Shown here: positions 6,901-9,105 of the stretch, in pieces
Layout: each line of letters opens with the position of its first letter
Position numbering within the stretch: position 1 is the first letter of the stretch
Assembly (NCBI GenBank): GCA_005792805.1
Contig: SXQV01000005.1
Coordinates: forward strand, 1 to 9,105
Origin: Methylococcaceae bacterium
GTDB lineage: Bacteria > Pseudomonadota > Gammaproteobacteria > Methylococcales > Methylococcaceae
Length of the DNA stretch: 9,105 bases
Direction: 5' to 3'
Notes under the pieces: generated by a model
The model's database searches: none
What the model was told of the DNA's origin: nothing
What the model saw: only the letters and a program-made list of their open reading frames with translations
Program-made: the position numbers and the translations under genes

Positions 6901-7896
6901 ATGCAAGCCATACTGATGACCCAAACCGGTCCCGTCGAGGTACTGGAACTCCACGACCTCCCCGAGCCCCGCATCGAGTACCCGACCCAGATCAAGGTTC
7001 GCCTGCATGCCGCTGGCATCAACCCGATCGACACCAAGATTCGCCGCAACGGCCTGCTGGGGCCCGGTCCCCTGCCGGCCATTCTCGGCTGCGATGGTGC
7101 CGGAGAGGTGATCGCGGTCGGCGGCGAAGTCGACCGCTTCCGCGCCGGTGACCGCGTCTGGTTCTGTCATGGCGGGCTCGGCGGCGAGCCCGGCAACTAC
7201 GCCGAAGTCACTATGCTCGATCAGCGCTGGGCCGCCCCCATGCCGCGCACCCTGGACTTTGCCGAGGCCGCCGCCGGTCCGCTGGTACTCATCACCGCCT
7301 GGGGCCTGCTCTATGACCGGGGCCGCCTGCAAGCCGGTCAAACCGTCCTGATTCATGCCGGCACCGGCGGCGTCGGCCATGTGGCCCTGCAACTCGCCAA
7401 ATTGCGCGGTGCCCGTGTCCTCGCCACGGTCGGGTCGGCGGAAAATGCGGCGCTGGCCAGAGACTGGGGCGCGGATGAGGTGATCAACCACCGCGAGCAG
7501 GATTTCGTCACCGAGGTTAACCGGCTCACCGGGGGGCAGGGTGCCGATCTGGTGGCGGATCTGGTCGGGCCGGAAGTATTCGCCCGCAGCATCGGCTGTA
7601 CCGCCCACTTTGGCGATCTCGTCACGCTGCTCGATCCCGGCCATGTCCCACTGGCCGAAGCCCGGCTCCGCAACCTGCGCATCGGTTTCGAGCTGATGCT
7701 GACCCCGCAGCTGCGCGGGCTGGATGCAGCGCGCGATCATCAGGTTCATATCCTGCAACAATGCGCCAGCTGGATTGATGAGGGTCGGCTGAGGTTGCAT
7801 GTCAGTCAGGTCATGCCGCTGGAACAGGCCGCCGAGGCTCATCGCCAGCTTGAGGCGGGCCATACGGTCGGGAAAAGGGTGCTCGTGATCGGCTGA
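6901..7896 (+). CDS. Quinone oxidoreductase-like MDR-superfamily NADP(H) oxidoreductase
   Basis: A 331-residue medium-chain dehydrogenase/reductase resembling zeta-crystallin-type NADPH:quinone oxidoreductases. The N-terminal GroES-like catalytic domain shows GINPIDTKIRRNG and ILGCDGAGEVIAVG followed by GDRVWF; I see none of the cysteine-rich structural zinc lobe of true alcohol dehydrogenases, so a zinc-independent enzyme is likely. The Rossmann domain carries the nucleotide loop AGTGGVG at 153-159 in LIHAGTGGVGHVALQLAK, and the protein ends in the typical VGKRVLVIG. The expected reaction is NADPH-dependent reduction of a quinone or an alpha,beta-unsaturated carbonyl; the substrate cannot be read from the sequence. 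The ATG at 6901 is preceded by a weak AGAGAG (6891-6896) at short spacing. The frame is open upstream through the NlpC/P60 gene, but that is a shadow; 6901 matches the family N-terminus. Confidence 0.9.
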   Translation: MQAILMTQTGPVEVLELHDLPEPRIEYPTQIKVRLHAAGINPIDTKIRRNGLLGPGPLPAILGCDGAGEVIAVGGEVDRFRAGDRVWFCHGGLGGEPGNYAEVTMLDQRWAAPMPRTLDFAEAAAGPLVLITAWGLLYDRGRLQAGQTVLIHAGTGGVGHVALQLAKLRGARVLATVGSAENAALARDWGADEVINHREQDFVTEVNRLTGGQGADLVADLVGPEVFARSIGCTAHFGDLVTLLDPGHVPLAEARLRNLRIGFELMLTPQLRGLDAARDHQVHILQQCASWIDEGRLRLHVSQVMPLEQAAEAHRQLEAGHTVGKRVLVIG

Positions 7897-7920
7897 AGTG
7901 GCCTGCGTACTTCAACGGGT

Positions 7921-7949
7921 TTGATTCGCCGGCAACAAGCGCTTACCCT
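7921..7949 (+). promoter_or_regulatory. Weak sigma-70-like promoter candidate for the Urate_ox_N gene
   Basis: In the 107-nt gap between the oxidoreductase and the next gene, TTGATT (7921-7926, four of six matches to TTGACA) is followed after exactly 17 nt by TACCCT (7944-7949, three of six to TATAAT). The spacing is ideal but the -10 match is poor. The downstream gene has its own good ribosome binding site and its own terminator, so a separate promoter is expected somewhere in this gap. Confidence 0.3.
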
Positions 7950-7992
7950 GAGGCGGCCTGAATCCCGTTTGGGCATTTCTATTGCACGCATC

Positions 7993-7997
7993 GGAGA
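7993..7997 (+). promoter_or_regulatory. Shine-Dalgarno of the Urate_ox_N gene
   Basis: GGAGA at 7993-7997 stands 6 nt before the ATG at 8004. This is the only clearly canonical ribosome binding site in the window, and it fixes the start of the membrane protein. Confidence 0.8.
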
Positions 7998-8003
7998 ACA
8001 ACT

Positions 8004-8633
8004 ATGAAAAAAGTCATGCTAATTTTGATAGAGGCACTGGCCAAGCTGGGCCTCGATAAGCTGGAACGCGCCCTGGCGTTTGGCGGAGGTCTCGTGGTGA
8101 TTCTGGCGTTTGCCAGCGGTGCCTTCTCGCTCGATCACAACTGGTTCAGCTTCCTGTTTCGCTGGCTGCATGTGATTGCAGGCATCATGTGGATCGGCTT
8201 GCTCTGGTATTTCAATTTCGTGCAGATTCCTTCCATGCCGAAAATCCCGGATGAGCAGAAGCCTGCCGTTAGCAAGGTCATTGCGCCCACTGCACTGTTC
8301 TGGTTCCGCTGGGCAGCGCTGGTGACGGTGGTCACGGGCCTGATCGTCATCAGCATGAAAGGGTTCGGCGCCCTGGGTGATGCGCTGGCGCTCGGCTATC
8401 TCAAGGGCGGTTACTTCACGTACATCGGCATTGGCATGTGGTTGGGTCTGATCATGGCCTTTAACGTCTGGAACATCATCTGGCCGAACCAGAAGATCGC
8501 CCTTGGCATGGTCGAGGCCACGGCAGACGAAAAGAAAGCCGCCGCCCGCCTCGCCATGCTGACCAGCCGCCTCAACACCCTGTTCTCCATCCCCATGCTC
8601 TACTTCATGGTGGCGGCCCAGAACGTCGCTTGA
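8004..8633 (+). CDS. Urate_ox_N (PuuD N-terminal) family membrane protein
   Basis: A 209-residue integral membrane protein with about five hydrophobic segments (roughly residues 25-42, 48-73, 93-117, 135-160 and 192-206). The signature RWLHVIAGIMWIGLLWYFNFVQIP (residues 53-76, with H56) and the later NVWNIIWPNQK at 154-164 match the Urate_ox_N membrane domain (PF06181) found at the N-terminus of PuuD urate hydroxylases. Full PuuD proteins add a C-terminal cytochrome c domain; here there is no CxxCH motif and the protein ends soon after the last membrane segment. No purine-catabolism gene is visible nearby, so urate oxidation should not be assumed; the short homologues are of uncertain function, perhaps a heme or redox membrane module. 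As I recall, some database entries carry a misleading NusG label. A good Shine-Dalgarno and a downstream terminator suggest a single-gene unit. Confidence 0.85.
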   Translation: MKKVMLILIEALAKLGLDKLERALAFGGGLVVILAFASGAFSLDHNWFSFLFRWLHVIAGIMWIGLLWYFNFVQIPSMPKIPDEQKPAVSKVIAPTALFWFRWAALVTVVTGLIVISMKGFGALGDALALGYLKGGYFTYIGIGMWLGLIMAFNVWNIIWPNQKIALGMVEATADEKKAAARLAMLTSRLNTLFSIPMLYFMVAAQNVA

Positions 8634-8642
8634 TGCCGGGTC

Positions 8643-8664
8643 GGGAGAGGCGCACGCCTCTCCC
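8643..8664. repeat. Perfect 10-bp inverted repeat downstream of the Urate_ox_N gene
   Basis: GGGAGAGGCG (8643-8652) and CGCCTCTCCC (8655-8664) form a perfect GC-rich hairpin with a 2-nt CA centre, which in RNA would open to at least four loop bases. It begins 9 nt after the stop codon. No T-tract follows, so alone it is not an intrinsic terminator; it is more likely a 3' RNA-stabilising or pause hairpin ahead of the terminator 10 nt further on. Confidence 0.7.
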
Positions 8665-8674
8665 TCGCGCACAC

Positions 8675-8701
8675 AAAAAACCCGGCTCTGGCCGGGTTTT
8701 T
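8675..8701. terminator. Bidirectional intrinsic terminator
   Basis: The stem CCCGGC (8681-8686) and GCCGGG (8691-8696) closes a TCTG loop and is flanked by A6 (8675-8680) and T5 (8697-8701), which extend the pairing by five A-T pairs. The T-tract terminates transcripts on the + strand, ending the Urate_ox_N gene; the A-tract reads as a T-tract on the - strand, so it would also block transcription coming from the right. Confidence 0.9.
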
Positions 8702-8955
8702 CGTCAGCAAGGGTCAAAAATCCGGATTGGGGGCAGATGAAGCGTGTGATTTCCGGCCATCTCGCATTCCTTAAGCCTCATCTCCCAGCGGAGTCATAAT
8801 GGACAGGGCATGGCACCGGCTGCCACGCTGTCGAGATCTGAGCCGAATTCGTGAAGGTGAGTTGTTTGGCCATGTCAGGCAACCCCAGGGGTTTCCATCA
8901 GTACGGGTTATGGCGGCGAGGTACAATGCCTCATCCCCCGAAATCCGCCTATGCC
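8702..8955. other. Intergenic stretch before the AAA-ATPase-like gene
   Basis: About 250 nt with no convincing gene. It holds a short ORF candidate from 8799, listed separately. It also has an odd palindrome AACCCC-A-GGGGTT at 8881-8893 and a TACAAT (8922-8927, five of six to the -10 consensus) with no -35 at a suitable distance. If used, that -10 would place a transcript start about 20 nt before the ATPase ATG. No tRNA, direct-repeat set or transposon end is visible. Confidence 0.4.
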
Positions 8956-8966
8956 ATGCACCGTAA
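8799..8966 (+). CDS. Doubtful small ORF, 55 codons, unrecognised
   Basis: An ATG at 8799, 5 nt after GGAG (8790-8793), opens a 55-residue frame ending in TAA at 8964-8966. The product begins MDRAWHRLPRCRDLSRIREG and is rich in Arg, with no membrane segment, signal peptide or family motif that I recognise. Its end overlaps the proposed ATPase start by 11 nt in another frame. The ribosome-binding-site spacing is good, which is the only positive evidence; chance occurrence in GC-rich DNA is equally likely. Confidence 0.15.
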   Translation: MDRAWHRLPRCRDLSRIREGELFGHVRQPQGFPSVRVMAARYNASSPEIRLCHAP

Positions 8967-9105
8967 AAAACTCCCCATCGGCATCCAGACCTTTCGTGAA
9001 ATACGAGAGGGCCATTATTACTACGTCGACAAGACGGCCTTGGCCCAAAGGATGGTGGATGAGGGAAAATATTATTTCCTCTCCCGCCCCCGCCGTTTCG
9101 GCAAG
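8956..9105 (+). CDS. AAA-ATPase-like domain protein, N-terminal fragment (runs off window)
   Basis: The first 50 codons of a gene cut by the window edge. The start MHRKKLPIGIQTFREIREG, the following YYYVDKTALAQRMVDEGKYYFLSRPRRFGK and the spacing between them match the AAA-ATPase-like family (PF09820), which usually carries a C-terminal PD-(D/E)XK nuclease-type domain (PF08011) and totals about 500-600 residues. SRPRRFGK is the beginning of the nucleotide-binding loop and the sequence ends exactly there. An in-frame ATG at 8926 with GAGG four bases before it would add ten residues (MPHPPKSAYA); 8956 is preferred because family members usually begin a few residues before the KLPIG motif. Biological role is unknown; the family is often present in many copies per genome and has been suspected of mobility or defence functions. 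It reads away from the terminator and is its own unit. Confidence 0.85.
   Translation, partial: MHRKKLPIGIQTFREIREGHYYYVDKTALAQRMVDEGKYYFLSRPRRFGK

Noticed and set aside
6850..7863. 337-codon minus-strand frame
   Set aside because: Mirror of the oxidoreductase gene, which has clear MDR motifs in the + frame.
7911..7980. Long imperfect inverted repeat (AACGGGTTTGATTC with GAATCCCGTT)
   Set aside because: The arms pair only with a 3-nt bulge and are separated by more than 30 nt; too weak to call a structured RNA or operator.
1..9105. CRISPR array, tRNA, IS element or toxin-antitoxin pair
   Set aside because: Scanning both strands by eye showed no regularly spaced repeats, no cloverleaf-like sequence, no transposase motif and no paired small genes with family features.

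Overview
The window is a GC-rich chromosomal segment from a Gram-negative rod, most likely a gammaproteobacterium of the Chromatiales type. A betaproteobacterium or Acidithiobacillus relative cannot be excluded. The case rests on gene content: a joined mreC-mreD-mrdA-rodA-mltB cluster, two outer-membrane-type lipoproteins, a carboxynorspermidine decarboxylase, and the start of an AAA-ATPase-like gene of a family that is often multicopy in purple sulfur bacteria. The taxonomic placement is inference. All genes are on the + strand and most of the window is ordinary, well-packed core genome.

Region 1 (1-5100) is an elongasome operon. It holds the 3' end of mreC, then mreD, mrdA (PBP2), rodA and mltB. 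The first four overlap by 14, 4 and 4 nt, which suggests translational coupling, and mltB follows after a 72-nt gap. MreC and MreD are the membrane scaffold of the MreB rod-shape machinery. RodA polymerises glycan strands, PBP2 crosslinks them, and MltB is a lytic transglycosylase that cleaves them. A strong intrinsic terminator follows mltB (5068-5100).

Region 2 (5108-7896) holds nspC (PLP-dependent polyamine decarboxylase), a small NlpC/P60 cell-wall peptidase lipoprotein and a zinc-less MDR-family quinone oxidoreductase, all co-directional. They are not obviously one pathway. The nspC start codon lies only 7 nt after the U-tract of the mltB terminator, which is the most unusual arrangement in the window. 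The partner carboxynorspermidine dehydrogenase is not present here.

Region 3 (7897-8701) is a monocistronic-looking unit: a weak promoter candidate, a clear Shine-Dalgarno, a membrane protein of the Urate_ox_N (PuuD N-terminal) family without the cytochrome c domain, and two tandem hairpins, the second a bidirectional terminator.

Region 4 (8702-9105) is a largely non-coding stretch with one doubtful 55-codon ORF, followed by the first 50 codons of an AAA-ATPase-like protein cut off by the window edge in its putative Walker A motif. I see no tRNA, rRNA, insertion sequence, CRISPR array or integrase, and no convincing novel multi-gene system.
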